NCBI RefSeq assembly: GCF_001544575.2
Contig: NZ_FCNY02000004.1
Coordinates: 62,001 to 126,000, forward strand
Origin: Caballeronia cordobensis
Lineage (GTDB): Bacteria; Pseudomonadota; Gammaproteobacteria; Burkholderiales; Burkholderiaceae
DNA length: 64,000 nt
Reading direction: 5' to 3'
Part shown: positions 43,062-51,870 of the stretch, piece after piece
Layout: each line of letters starts with the position of its first letter
Numbering within the stretch: position 1 is the first letter of the stretch
The notes under the pieces: generated by a model
Database searches by the model: none
Seen by the model: only the letters and a program-made list of their open reading frames with translations
What the model was told of the DNA's origin: nothing
Translations under genes and position numbers: made by a program

Positions 43062-44036
43062 ATGAAACCAGCCTACGAACATGTCGAGTTCGGCGAGGAC
43101 TGCTCGGTCCGGGTTTACCATCGGCGGCTTTCGCGTATTCCGTTCGAATGGCATCACCATCCGGAATACGAGCTGACGCTGACGATGAACAGCCACGGCA
43201 AGCGCTATATCGGCGACTCGGTCAGCGACTATCGCGCCGAGGATCTCGTTCTCGTGCCGCCCGATTTGCCGCATACGTGGTCGTCCAACCGGTCGATTGA
43301 TCCGTCCTTGCCGCAGGTCGCCATCGTCATCTGGTTCGACGGCGCATGGGCGCGACGCATGGCGGATTGCTGCCGCGAATTCGAGCCGCTTCGCAAGCTT
43401 TTGCGCCGCGCCGCGTGCGGGCTGGCATTCGAGCCGCCCGCCGGAGCATGGATGCGTGGCCGGCTTGAGCCCCTGCTCTCGAACGCGCCGCGCGAACGCC
43501 TGAGCGCCGCGCTCGACATTCTGTGCGCGCTCGGCGACGCGCCCGGCCATCCGCTCGCGTCGCCGAGCGCGTTCAATCGGACCGACACGGGGCCTTCCGG
43601 TCACGAGCCCGAGCGGATCAACCGCGTGCTTTCGATGATCGATGCCCGCTTTGCCGAACCGCTACGCATTTCGGAACTGTGTGCCGCCGCGAGCCTGTCG
43701 GAACGCACGCTCACGCGTTACTTCGTGCAGCATATCGGCGAGAGCGTCGGACGATATATCGCCCGCGTTCGCATCGGCCATGCGTGCCGGATGCTCGGCG
43801 ACACGTCGCTGCCCGTTTCGGTCATCGCCGCGCGCTCGGGGTTTGCGAATGTCGCCAACTTCAATCGGCAGTTCAAGGCTGCAAAGCAGGCGACGCCTGC
43901 GGAATATCGGCGGCAGTTTCGGGCGGCGGGCGGCGCGGAGAAGGACGCCTCGGGCAGCCTGACAGAACGGCCTTCGTCGCTGGAGCAGAAGCGCACGGGT
44001 GGGCGGCGGCGCAAGCCTGAAGCGGATGCGGTTTAG
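43062..44036 (+). CDS. AraC-family transcriptional regulator with cupin sensor domain
   Basis: A 324-residue regulator. The N-terminal cupin-like sensor has FEWHHHPEYELTLTMNSHGKRYIGD and LVLVPPDLPHTW; the C-terminal double HTH is from about residue 195 (RINRVLSMIDARFAEPLRISELCAAASLSERTLTRYF..., then IAARSGFANVANFNRQFKAAKQATPAEYRR). A basic tail of about 35 residues follows. It is divergent from the DUF1479 gene and upstream of the aminotransferase gene, and could control both. The ligand is unknown. Confidence 0.88.
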   Translation: MKPAYEHVEFGEDCSVRVYHRRLSRIPFEWHHHPEYELTLTMNSHGKRYIGDSVSDYRAEDLVLVPPDLPHTWSSNRSIDPSLPQVAIVIWFDGAWARRMADCCREFEPLRKLLRRAACGLAFEPPAGAWMRGRLEPLLSNAPRERLSAALDILCALGDAPGHPLASPSAFNRTDTGPSGHEPERINRVLSMIDARFAEPLRISELCAAASLSERTLTRYFVQHIGESVGRYIARVRIGHACRMLGDTSLPVSVIAARSGFANVANFNRQFKAAKQATPAEYRRQFRAAGGAEKDASGSLTERPSSLEQKRTGGRRRKPEADAV

Positions 44037-44113
44037 CCGCGCCCGATGCGAACGCCCATCCTTCGTTAGAATCTGTCTTCGATCGTTACATCCGTCCAAC
44101 ACAGGAGGCGAGC

Positions 44114-45241
44114 GTGCCAGGATTACTTCCCGATGTCGACCGCGAGGGGCTCCTCGAATATTCGGTCGTCTACACCGACCGGTCGATCAATCACATGTCG
44201 CGGCTGTTTCAAGGCGTCATGCGCGATATCTCCGACGCCCTCAAAGAGGTCTACCACGCGAAATCGGTCATCGTCGTGCCCGGCAGCGGGACCTTCGGCA
44301 TGGAAGCCGTTGCCCGGCAGTTCGCGACGAACAAGAAGTGCCTGGTCATCCGCAACGGCTGGTTCAGCTTTCGCTGGTCGCAGATTTTCGACATGGGCGG
44401 CATTCCATCCGAATCCATCGTACTGAAGGCGCGCCCCGCCGCCCAAGGCAGGCAGGCCGCCTATGTGCCGCCACCCATCGAAGAAGTGGTCGCGGCGATC
44501 AAGGAGCAGAAGCCCGATCTGGTGTTCGCGCCGCATGTCGAAACCGCATCGGGCATGATGCTGCCCGATGCTTATCTGCGCGCGGTGTCCGACGCGGTGC
44601 ACGCCGTCGGCGGAATGTTCGTGCTGGACTGCATTGCCTCCGGAACGGTCTGGGTGGACATGGAGGCGAGCGGTATCGATATTCTCATCAGCGCCCCGCA
44701 GAAGGGCTGGAGCGCGTCGCCCTGCTGCGGTCTGGTCATGCTCGGCGCCCTCGCGCGCGAAAGAATCGAGGCGACCACCAGCACGAGTTTCGCCTGCGAT
44801 CTGCGCAAATGGCTGCAGATCATGGAAACCTACGAAAGCGGCGGCTTCGCATACCACGCCACGATGCCCACGGACAGCCTCGCGACGCTGCGTGACGTCA
44901 TCAAGGAAACCCAGGCCTACGGCTTCGATAAAGTGCAGGCCGAGCAACTCGAACTCGGCAAGCGCATTCGCGCGCTGCTTGCCGAAAAGGGCTTCAAGAG
45001 CGTGGCGGCCGCGGGCTTCGAAGCGCCGGGCGTGGTGGTCTGCTACACGGATGACGACGGCATCCGTTCCGGCAAGAAATTCGCCGATGCCGGCCTGCAG
45101 ATCGCGGCGGGCGTGCCGCTCCAATGCGACGAGCCGGAAGACTTCAAGACCTTCCGTATCGGCCTGTTCGGGCTGGACAAACTGCACGATGTCGATGCCG
45201 CGGTCGCCAGGTTCGCGAAGGCGCTGGACAGCTTCATGTAA
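44114..45241 (+). CDS. Class V PLP-dependent aminotransferase (alanine-glyoxylate/serine type)
   Basis: A 375-residue aminotransferase. The PLP-binding Lys197 is in SAPQKGWSASP and the ring-nitrogen Asp172 in FVLDCIASGTVW; VPGSGTFGMEAVARQF binds the cofactor phosphate. The family includes alanine-glyoxylate, serine-pyruvate and 2-aminoethylphosphonate transaminases; sequence does not separate them by eye. It starts with GTG, preceded by GGAGG at good spacing. It lies 77 bases after the AraC gene and 32 bases before a VOC protein gene. Confidence 0.85.
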   Translation: MPGLLPDVDREGLLEYSVVYTDRSINHMSRLFQGVMRDISDALKEVYHAKSVIVVPGSGTFGMEAVARQFATNKKCLVIRNGWFSFRWSQIFDMGGIPSESIVLKARPAAQGRQAAYVPPPIEEVVAAIKEQKPDLVFAPHVETASGMMLPDAYLRAVSDAVHAVGGMFVLDCIASGTVWVDMEASGIDILISAPQKGWSASPCCGLVMLGALARERIEATTSTSFACDLRKWLQIMETYESGGFAYHATMPTDSLATLRDVIKETQAYGFDKVQAEQLELGKRIRALLAEKGFKSVAAAGFEAPGVVVCYTDDDGIRSGKKFADAGLQIAAGVPLQCDEPEDFKTFRIGLFGLDKLHDVDAAVARFAKALDSFM

Positions 45242-45273
45242 CGCGTTGAAGCATCGATCGGGAGCGAATCGCC

Positions 45274-45744
45274 ATGAACGAACTTATCCGCAATAAAGGT
45301 TTGTCCAGTGCGGTCTCCTATCGCGATCCCAAGTCCGCGTTTCGCTTTCTCGAGGCGGCGTTCGGTTTCAAGCCGCTTTTCGTGATTCTCGATGCCGCCG
45401 ACGAATTCGTTCACGGCGAAATGACCTTCGGCGATTCTGTCGTCATGATCGGCCGGGAATGGAGCGACGATCATCGCAGCCCGCGTTCCATCGACGGCAA
45501 GAACACGCAATCGGTCCATGTGCAGCTTGCGGAAGGCGAAGACATCGATGCGCATTGCGAGCACGCGCGCGCCGCGGGCGCGTCGATCCTGATGGAACCG
45601 GAAACGCAGTTCTACGGCGAGCGGACCTATCGCGCGAAGGATCCCGAAGGGCATATGTGGATCATCGGCGTGTTGCTGCAAAGAATGAAGCCCGAACAGT
45701 GGGACGCGGTGAGCGGCCTCACCACGCGCGAACGGCTCGACTAG
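45274..45744 (+). CDS. VOC-fold (glyoxalase/bleomycin-resistance-like) protein
   Basis: A 156-residue protein of the vicinal-oxygen-chelate superfamily. It has paired beta-alpha-beta modules: SYRDPKSAFRFLEAAFGFKPLF...GEMTFGDSVVMIG and SVHVQLAEGEDIDAHCEHARAAGASILMEPE...RAKDPEGHMWIIG. The style is of the PhnB/glyoxalase-like group. It is 32 bases downstream of the aminotransferase gene and likely co-transcribed. Substrate unknown. Confidence 0.82.
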   Translation: MNELIRNKGLSSAVSYRDPKSAFRFLEAAFGFKPLFVILDAADEFVHGEMTFGDSVVMIGREWSDDHRSPRSIDGKNTQSVHVQLAEGEDIDAHCEHARAAGASILMEPETQFYGERTYRAKDPEGHMWIIGVLLQRMKPEQWDAVSGLTTRERLD

Positions 45745-45761
45745 CCGCCCGCGCGCGTGGC

Positions 45762-45767
45762 TATAAT
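45762..45767 (+). promoter_or_regulatory. -10-like TATAAT upstream of the GntR gene
   Basis: A consensus -10 hexamer, 56 bases before the GntR start codon and just after the VOC gene. The sequence 17 bases upstream is a poor -35 match, so promoter strength is uncertain. Confidence 0.4.
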
Positions 45768-45823
45768 CCGCGTAATTCAAATCACGCGCGAGCCCGCTTC
45801 GAGCCCGCGCGCCGCAGCCATCC

Positions 45824-46603
45824 ATGACGCCGCCCCGCCCTTCCGTTTCCCCCGACTCGCACGTTCCGCTCTATACCCAGATCAAGGATGCGCTGCGCTC
45901 GGGCATTCTCGATGGCCGCTATCCGCCGCACAGCCGCATGCCGTCCGAGAGCGAATTGCAGGCGATGTTCGATGTCAGCCGGATCACGATTCGACAGGCG
46001 CTCGGCGACTTGCAGAAAGAAGGGCTCATCTTCAAGGTGCACGGCAAAGGCTCGTTCGTCTCGCAGCCGAAGGCCTTCCAGAACATCACGTCGCTGCAAG
46101 GCTTCGCCGAAGCGATGTCGCGCAGCGGCCACGAGATCATCAACCGTGTCGTGAAGTTCCGCTTCGTGCCCGCGCCCGCCGAAGTGGCCGCGCGCCTGTC
46201 GCTGGCGGAGCGCACGCAGGTCGCCGAGATACATCGCGTGCGCCTGCTCAACCGCTCGCCGGTTTCGTATGAAATAACGTACCTGCCGGAGCCGTTCGGC
46301 CGTCAGCTCGAACGCGCGGATCTCGTGACGCGCGACATCTTCCTCATCCTCGAAAACGACTGCGGCCTGCCGCTCGGCAGCGCGGACCTCGCCATCGATG
46401 CCGTCGCGGCCAAGCCCGGCATCGCGCGTGCGCTCGCCATCGGCGCGGGCGAACCGCTGCTGCGCATCGAGCGCCTCACGCACGATGCCGACGGACAGCC
46501 TATCGACTTCGAGTACCTGTATTTTCGCGGCGACACCTTCCAGTACCGGCTGCGCATCGATCGCGCGCACGCCGCGAGCGCGACGCGGCGGCGGCGCGCC
46601 TGA
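45824..46603 (+). CDS. GntR-family regulator with UTRA sensor domain (HutC subfamily)
   Basis: A 259-residue regulator. The winged HTH spans residues 12-80 (VPLYTQIKDALRSGILDGRYPPHSRMPSESELQAMFDVSRITIRQALGDLQKEGLI...GKGSFV), and the UTRA ligand-binding domain follows from about 95 to 245 (AEIHRVRLLNRSPVSYEITYLP, RIERLTHDADGQPIDFEYLYFRGDTFQYRLRI). It lies directly upstream of the AprA-like operon in the same direction, with a CTTGT-N4-ACAAG dyad in front of that operon, so it is probably its repressor. UTRA domains bind small molecules that often derive from the pathway substrate. Confidence 0.9.
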   Translation: MTPPRPSVSPDSHVPLYTQIKDALRSGILDGRYPPHSRMPSESELQAMFDVSRITIRQALGDLQKEGLIFKVHGKGSFVSQPKAFQNITSLQGFAEAMSRSGHEIINRVVKFRFVPAPAEVAARLSLAERTQVAEIHRVRLLNRSPVSYEITYLPEPFGRQLERADLVTRDIFLILENDCGLPLGSADLAIDAVAAKPGIARALAIGAGEPLLRIERLTHDADGQPIDFEYLYFRGDTFQYRLRIDRAHAASATRRRRA

Positions 46604-46678
46604 GCGCCGGCTTCGCATTATTCGACGCAGGCAAAAGCAAAGCAGAAACGATTGATTCCCCGCCTTCGCATCGGCTCC

Positions 46679-46708
46679 TACAATCTGGTCCTAACTTGTC
46701 ATAACAAG
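46679..46708 (+). promoter_or_regulatory. Promoter with GntR-type operator before the AprA-like operon
   Basis: TACAAT at 46679-46684 is a good -10 hexamer. Ten bases on lies the dyad CTTGT-CATA-ACAAG (46695-46708), a perfect 5-base inverted repeat centred where the transcript should start. This layout suits repression by the HutC-type regulator encoded just upstream, whose family binds TTGT-N-ACAA-like dyads. No strong -35 hexamer was seen. Confidence 0.5.
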
Positions 46709-46763
46709 ATACGCCAGCCAGCCGATGCACTCCCGCTCGCTGCGGCGTCACGTCCTCACGAGC

Positions 46764-48503
46764 ATGCAGACACACGAACTCGAATACGACATCGTCGTGG
46801 TCGGCGGCGGCACTGCCGGCCCGATGGCCGCCATCAAGGCGAAGCAGCACGACCCGAGCCTGCGCGTCCTGCTCATCGATAAAGCGCACGTCAAACGCAG
46901 CGGCGCGATCTCGATGGGCATGGACGGCCTGAACAACGCCATCATCCCCGGTCACGCGACGCCCGAGCAGTACGTCAAGGAAATCACCGTGGCGAACGAC
47001 GGCATCGTCAATCAGGCCACGATCTACGCGTATGCGAAGCATAGCTTCACGACCATCGAGGAGCTCGATCGCTGGGGCGTGAAGTTCGAGAAAGATCCGA
47101 CGGGGGACTACGCCGTGCGCAAGGTGCATCACATGGGCGCCTATGTGCTGCCGATGCCCGAAGGCCACGACGTCAAGAAGGTGCTCTACCGGCAACTGAA
47201 GCGCACGCGCGTCGAGATCACGAATCGCGTCGTCGCCACGCGCCTTCTGACCGGCGCGAACGGTGAAATCGCCGGCGTAATGGGCTTCGATTGCCGCAGC
47301 GCGGACTTCTACGTGATTCGCGCGAAGGCCGTGATTCTCTGCTGCGGCGCGGCCGGCCGGCTGGGCCTGCCCGCATCCGGCTATCTGATGGGCACGTACG
47401 AGAACCCGACCAACGCCGGCGACGGCTATGCGATGGCCTATCACGCGGGCGCGGAACTGGCGAATCTCGAATGCTTCCAGATCAATCCGCTGATCAAGGA
47501 CTACAACGGCCCTGCCTGCGCCTATGTGACGGGCCCGCTCGGCGGCTATACGGCGAACGGCAAGGGCGAGCGCTTCATCGAATGCGATTACTGGAGCGGC
47601 CAGATGATGTGGGAGTTCTATCAGGAACTCCAGAGCGGCAACGGCCCGGTGTTTCTCAAGCTCGACCATCTCGCGGAAGAAACGATTCAAACGATCGAAA
47701 CGATCCTGCACACGAACGAACGCCCGAGCCGCGGACGCTTTCATGCACGGCGCGGCAACGACTATCGCACGCGCATGGTCGAAATGCACATCTCTGAAAT
47801 CGGCCTGTGCAGCGGACATAGCGCGTCGGGCGTATGGGTCGATGAACACGCGCGCACCTCCGTGCAAGGGCTCTACGCAGCGGGCGACATGGCCGCCGTG
47901 CCGCACAACTACATGCTGGGCGCGTTCACTTACGGATGGTTCGCGGGCGTCGATGCCGCCGCCTCTATCGCAGGCCGCGACTTGCCAGCGCTCGATGTAG
48001 CGCAGGTCGAAGCGGAACGCAATCGCGTCTTCGCGCCGCTGGAACGCGATAAAGGCCTGCCGCCCGCGCAGGTCGAATACAAGCTGCGCCGCTTCGTCAA
48101 CGACTATCTTCAGCCGCCGAAAGCCACGCGCCGCATGGAGATCGGCTTGCAACGCTTCGATGAAATCCGCGAAGACCTCGCGCAGTTGCGCGCCGCCGAT
48201 GCGCACGAACTGATGCGCGCCGCCGAAGTCTCCGCGATTCTCGATTGCGCCGAAATGGCCGCGCGCGCATCGCTGTATCGCACCGAAAGCCGGTGGGGCC
48301 TCTATCACCATCGCGTGGATTTTCCCGAGCGAAACGATGACGAATGGTTCTGCCACGCGCATCTGAAGAAGGATGCCTCGGGACGCATGACGTCGTTCAA
48401 GAAGGCCATCGAGCCTTACGTGGTTCCCATCGACGAAACCGAGCGCGGCGCTTACTCGCGGCTGCGCCTTGCCCGCCCGACCGAACAGCCGGTTGCCGCC
48501 TAG
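46764..48503 (+). CDS. AprA-like FAD-dependent oxidoreductase (fumarate reductase/APS reductase alpha superfamily)
   Basis: A 579-residue flavoprotein from the chosen start; an in-frame ATG at 46725 would add 13 residues. It begins with the FAD motif VVVGGGTAGPMAAIKAK, then RSGAISMGMDGLNNAIIPGHATPEQYVKE, which is very like the adenylylsulfate reductase alpha subunit (AprA), and ends the FAD domain with GLYAAGDMAAVPHNYMLGAFTYGWFAG, matching the GHKFSSGS-type block of AprA with its His kept. A ferredoxin resembling AprB follows 11 bases downstream. Surroundings are an importer and not dissimilatory sulfur genes, so APS is an unlikely substrate. It probably reduces or oxidises an imported compound with the ferredoxin as electron carrier. 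Confidence 0.85.
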   Translation: MQTHELEYDIVVVGGGTAGPMAAIKAKQHDPSLRVLLIDKAHVKRSGAISMGMDGLNNAIIPGHATPEQYVKEITVANDGIVNQATIYAYAKHSFTTIEELDRWGVKFEKDPTGDYAVRKVHHMGAYVLPMPEGHDVKKVLYRQLKRTRVEITNRVVATRLLTGANGEIAGVMGFDCRSADFYVIRAKAVILCCGAAGRLGLPASGYLMGTYENPTNAGDGYAMAYHAGAELANLECFQINPLIKDYNGPACAYVTGPLGGYTANGKGERFIECDYWSGQMMWEFYQELQSGNGPVFLKLDHLAEETIQTIETILHTNERPSRGRFHARRGNDYRTRMVEMHISEIGLCSGHSASGVWVDEHARTSVQGLYAAGDMAAVPHNYMLGAFTYGWFAGVDAAASIAGRDLPALDVAQVEAERNRVFAPLERDKGLPPAQVEYKLRRFVNDYLQPPKATRRMEIGLQRFDEIREDLAQLRAADAHELMRAAEVSAILDCAEMAARASLYRTESRWGLYHHRVDFPERNDDEWFCHAHLKKDASGRMTSFKKAIEPYVVPIDETERGAYSRLRLARPTEQPVAA

Positions 48504-48514
48504 GAGAAGACTGC

Positions 48515-48760
48515 ATGGCCCTCGTTCCTCGCGAAGCGCATTTGCGCACGAGCCTTCCCGTCATGATCGACGAAGACAAGTGCATCGCCGACAAAGGCTG
48601 CACGGTCTGCATCGATGTATGTCCGATGGACCTTCTTGCGATCGATCCCGACACCGGCAAGGCCTTCATGAAGTTCGACGAATGCTGGTACTGCATGCCC
48701 TGCGAACGCGATTGCCCGACCAACGCCGTGCATGTGGACATTCCGTATCTACTTCGCTGA
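48515..48760 (+). CDS. AprB-like ferredoxin with two [4Fe-4S] clusters
   Basis: An 81-residue ferredoxin. Cluster motif 1 is C-x5-C-x2-C-x3-CP and motif 2 is C-x2-C-x2-C-x3-CP (ECWYCMPCERDCP), with text between (MDLLAIDPDTGKAFMKFDE) very like the beta subunit of APS reductase. AprB normally has a long C-terminal tail wrapping the alpha subunit; that tail is missing here. AGGAGAAG precedes the ATG. It should transfer electrons to or from the flavin of its upstream partner. Confidence 0.88.
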   Translation: MALVPREAHLRTSLPVMIDEDKCIADKGCTVCIDVCPMDLLAIDPDTGKAFMKFDECWYCMPCERDCPTNAVHVDIPYLLR

Positions 48761-48774
48761 CAAGGACCCGCATC

Positions 48775-50193
48775 ATGAAACGAACGCTGTTGTTTGCGCC
48801 TGGCATCGTGCTCGGCATTGCGCTCCTTGGCGCGCATGCGCAGGCCGAAACCATTCGCGTCGCCATCGGCACGCAGGACACGACGATCAACACCGCGGCG
48901 GGCGGCTCGCTGATCCGCGAACTGCATCTGCTCGACAAGTATCTGCCGCATGACGGCAAGTACAAGGACGCGCAGTACGACATTCAATGGAAGAACTTCA
49001 CGAGCGGCGCGCCGATCACGAACGAGATGGTCGCGGGCAAGCTCGACTTCGGCTCGATGGCCGATTTTCCCGGCGTGCTCAACGGCGTCGCCAACCAGAA
49101 AGCGGGCAAGAGCAGCATCTTCATCAGCGTGCTGTCGGGCAGCGTGCGCGGCAGCGGCAACGGCATCGTCGTGCCGGTGGATTCGCCGGTGCAGTCCATC
49201 GCCGATCTCAAGGGCAAGACCATTTCCGTGCCGTTCGCCTCGACCTCGCACGGCATGCTGTTGCGCGCGGTCGCGGCGCAAGGCTGGGACCCGGAACGCG
49301 ATGTGAACATCGTCACGCAAGCGCCCGAAGTGGCCGGGCCCGCCTTGCAGACGCACAAGATCGATGCGCACGCGGACTTCGTGCCCTTCGCCGAACTGTT
49401 CCCGTATCGCGGCTTCGCGCGCAAGATCTACGACGGCTCGCAAGCCGACGCGCCTACCCTGCACGGCACGCTCGTCGAAAAGGACTACGCGCAGAAGTAT
49501 CCGGAAGTCGTGGTCGCGTATCTGCGCGCGGTGATCGAAGCGAATCGGCTGCTCACCGCGGAGCCGGAGAAGTACAGCGAACTGATTGCGAAGGTCACGG
49601 GCATCGAGCCTGAAGTCGATTATCTGTTTCACGGGCCGCTCGGCTTGCAGACGCGCGATCTCACCTGGAAGCCGGAATACCGCAAGGCGGTGCAGACATC
49701 GTTCGATACGCTCAAGCTGCTCAAGCGCGCCGACGGCGATCTGAACGCGAACGCGTTCATCGACGACAGCTATCTGCGCGCGGCCTTCAAGGCCGAACGT
49801 CTCGACTACGAGGCCGCCTTGCGCAACTATGCGCAAACACCGCTCGTCGCGAACGATGCGCTCACCGGCAAGCCCATCGCGCAGACGAACCGCGTCGCGC
49901 AAATCTGGGTGCGCGGCGAGGCGAAGGTGCGGAACTATGCCTCGCCCGACGAGGCCTTGCAGCAGCTCGGCAAGCTCGAAAGCGAAGGCAGGCAGGTGCG
50001 CGCGTTCTATGCGCAGGATCGCGAAAGTGGCATCAAGCTGCTCGGCAACCAGGCGTGGTTCGCAAAAGGCGGCGACGGCCAGTTGAACGCGTTCCTGCTC
50101 AAGGATCGTGCGCAGGCATGGGCGGCGCAGCACGGCGGGCAAGTGCTCGACTTCGCCGCCGCGCGCCAGCCCACCGCACTCGCGAATCGTTGA
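48775..50193 (+). CDS. NitT/TauT-type substrate-binding protein with NosL-like C-terminal extension
   Basis: A 472-residue exported protein with signal peptide MKRTLLFAPGIVLGIALLGAHAQA. Residues 25 to about 340 follow the TauA/SsuA/NrtA-type binding fold (DGKYKDAQYDIQWKNFTSGAPITNEMVAGKLDFGSMADFPGVLNG, DLKGKTISVPFASTSHGMLLRA). The C-terminal hundred or so residues are additional; the stretch WFAKGGDGQLNAFLLKDRAQAW and AQHGGQVLDF resembles NosL, a copper-binding accessory protein. AAGGA precedes the start by 8 bases. It captures the substrate for the permease and ATPase encoded next. Confidence 0.82.
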   Translation: MKRTLLFAPGIVLGIALLGAHAQAETIRVAIGTQDTTINTAAGGSLIRELHLLDKYLPHDGKYKDAQYDIQWKNFTSGAPITNEMVAGKLDFGSMADFPGVLNGVANQKAGKSSIFISVLSGSVRGSGNGIVVPVDSPVQSIADLKGKTISVPFASTSHGMLLRAVAAQGWDPERDVNIVTQAPEVAGPALQTHKIDAHADFVPFAELFPYRGFARKIYDGSQADAPTLHGTLVEKDYAQKYPEVVVAYLRAVIEANRLLTAEPEKYSELIAKVTGIEPEVDYLFHGPLGLQTRDLTWKPEYRKAVQTSFDTLKLLKRADGDLNANAFIDDSYLRAAFKAERLDYEAALRNYAQTPLVANDALTGKPIAQTNRVAQIWVRGEAKVRNYASPDEALQQLGKLESEGRQVRAFYAQDRESGIKLLGNQAWFAKGGDGQLNAFLLKDRAQAWAAQHGGQVLDFAAARQPTALANR

Positions 50194-50200
50194 GGCGCGC

Positions 50201-51013
50201 ATGGCGACGCTCGTTTCTTCCGCTCCCCTGCTGCGTCATCGCGGCACGCGCGCCGGCGTGCAGTGGGCATCGCTCGCGCTGACGCTGCTGCTCTGGCATC
50301 TCGCGACGGCGCATCGCTGGAATCTCGGCTTCGTCACCTTCGAGAACGTGCCGACGCCCGCCGAAACGCTCGCGGCCATCGTCGAGCTCGCGCATTCACC
50401 CAAGCTCTTCTCGGACTTGCTGAGCAGCGTGCGGCGCATCGCGGCGGGTTACGGCGTCGCGGCGGCAAGCGGCATCGTGCTCGGGCTCGCGATCGGACGC
50501 TCGCAGTTTGCGCGGCTTTCGCTGCTCACGCCGCTCGAAGTCTTGCGCCCGATTCCCGCGGTCGCCTGGATTCCGCTCGCCATTCTGATGTTTCCTTCGT
50601 CCGAAATGTCGATGATCTTCATCACCTTCACCGGCGCGTTCTTTCCCATTCTGCTCGGCACGATACATGGCGTCGAAGGCGTCGAGCCGCGTCTCGTGTC
50701 GTCCGCGAAGAGCCTTGGCGCGAGCCGTTTCGTGATTCTGCGCGAAGTCGTGCTGCCGGGCGCCGCGCCCGCCATCGTCACGGGCCTCGCCATCGGCATG
50801 GGCACGTCGTGGTTCTGCCTCGTCACGGCGGAGATGATCTCGGGACAGTTCGGCATCGGCTATTACACGTGGCAGTCGTACACGGTGCAGCAGTATCCGC
50901 AAGTCGTCGTCGGCATGCTGCTGATCGGCCTGCTCGGCATGGGAAGCAGCGCGCTGGTGCGCATCGCGGGAAGGCGGCTCACGCCGTGGCTCGCAAGCGG
51001 GAGCCGCCGATGA
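50201..51013 (+). CDS. ABC transporter permease (SsuC/TauC/NrtB family)
   Basis: A 270-residue permease with about six helices. It shows VPTPAETLAAIVELAHSPKLFSDLLSSVRRIAAGYG, LEVLRPIPAVAWIPLAILMF and the EAA loop VSSAKSLGASRFVILREVVLPGAAPAIVTGLAI. It starts 7 bases after the binding-protein stop and overlaps the ATPase start by 4 bases (ATGA). It is part of a complete importer for the compound handled by the AprA-like enzyme. Confidence 0.9.
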   Translation: MATLVSSAPLLRHRGTRAGVQWASLALTLLLWHLATAHRWNLGFVTFENVPTPAETLAAIVELAHSPKLFSDLLSSVRRIAAGYGVAAASGIVLGLAIGRSQFARLSLLTPLEVLRPIPAVAWIPLAILMFPSSEMSMIFITFTGAFFPILLGTIHGVEGVEPRLVSSAKSLGASRFVILREVVLPGAAPAIVTGLAIGMGTSWFCLVTAEMISGQFGIGYYTWQSYTVQQYPQVVVGMLLIGLLGMGSSALVRIAGRRLTPWLASGSRR

Positions 51014-51870
51014 CTTCACGCGATACACAAGGCCGCGTGAAGCTCGACCACGTCGCCGTGACATTGGGCGATGGAGAGCACGCCTTCACCGCCGTGCGCG
51101 ATGTGAGCACGACCATCGAGGCGGGCGAATTCGTCTGCATTCTCGGGCCGTCCGGCTGCGGCAAGTCCACGCTGCTCGCGGCGCTCGCGGGCCACGTCGC
51201 GACGAGCGCGGGCCGGGCGACGCTCGATGGCGCGCCCATCGACGGGCCGCATCCCGAACGCGGCATGGTGTTCCAGCAACACACCCTGCTGCCGTGGCGC
51301 AGAACGCTCGATAACGTCGCGTTCGGCCTGAAGATGCAGGGCGTGAGCAAGCGCGAGCGGCACGGTAAAGCTCGCGCGCTGCTGGAGCGCGTGGGCCTCG
51401 GCGCGTTCGCGGACCGCTATCCCGCGCAACTCTCGGGCGGCATGCAGCAACGCGCGGAAATCGCCCGCGCGATGCTCAACGCGCCGCGCATCCTGCTGAT
51501 GGACGAGCCCTTCGGCGCGCTCGACGCGCAAACGCGCGCGATGATGCAAGCGCTTTTGCTCGACGTCTGGAGCGAGCGCAAGCCCACGGTGATCTTCGTC
51601 ACGCACGACATCGACGAAGCGCTGTTTCTCGCGGACCGCATTCTCGTGATGAGCGCGAGCCCAGGCACCGTGCTGGAAGAACTGCGCGTGCCGTTCGCGC
51701 GCCCGCGCGAGCGCGGCGACACGCGCGATCTCGTCACCGAGCCGGAATTCATCGCGCTGAAGCGCCGCTGTCTCGCGCTGCTTCGGCATCAACCCATTGC
51801 GACGCCCGCCGCCGACGATCACGCCCCGGCGAGCGTTCGCTTCAATCGCTCAATCCAGACCGCCTCATGA
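51010..51870 (+). CDS. ABC transporter ATP-binding protein (SsuB/TauB/NrtD family)
   Basis: A 286-residue ATPase with Walker A GPSGCGKST, Q-loop FQQHTLLPWRRTLDNVAFGLK, signature LSGGMQQRAEIARAM, Walker B ILLMDEPFGALD and switch His in FVTHDIDEA. The C-terminal 25 residues are a non-conserved tail. Start overlaps the permease stop and its own stop overlaps the HEAT-repeat gene start, so the three are coupled. Confidence 0.92.
   Translation: MTSRDTQGRVKLDHVAVTLGDGEHAFTAVRDVSTTIEAGEFVCILGPSGCGKSTLLAALAGHVATSAGRATLDGAPIDGPHPERGMVFQQHTLLPWRRTLDNVAFGLKMQGVSKRERHGKARALLERVGLGAFADRYPAQLSGGMQQRAEIARAMLNAPRILLMDEPFGALDAQTRAMMQALLLDVWSERKPTVIFVTHDIDEALFLADRILVMSASPGTVLEELRVPFARPRERGDTRDLVTEPEFIALKRRCLALLRHQPIATPAADDHAPASVRFNRSIQTAS

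Noticed and set aside
46500-48362. Minus-strand frame opposite the AprA-like gene
   Set aside because: Antisense shadow; the plus strand has FAD-binding motifs and an operon context.
46764-48760. True APS reductase (aprAB) of dissimilatory sulfur metabolism
   Set aside because: No sat, dsr, sox or qmo genes are near, the ferredoxin lacks the AprB tail, and an importer is in the same operon.
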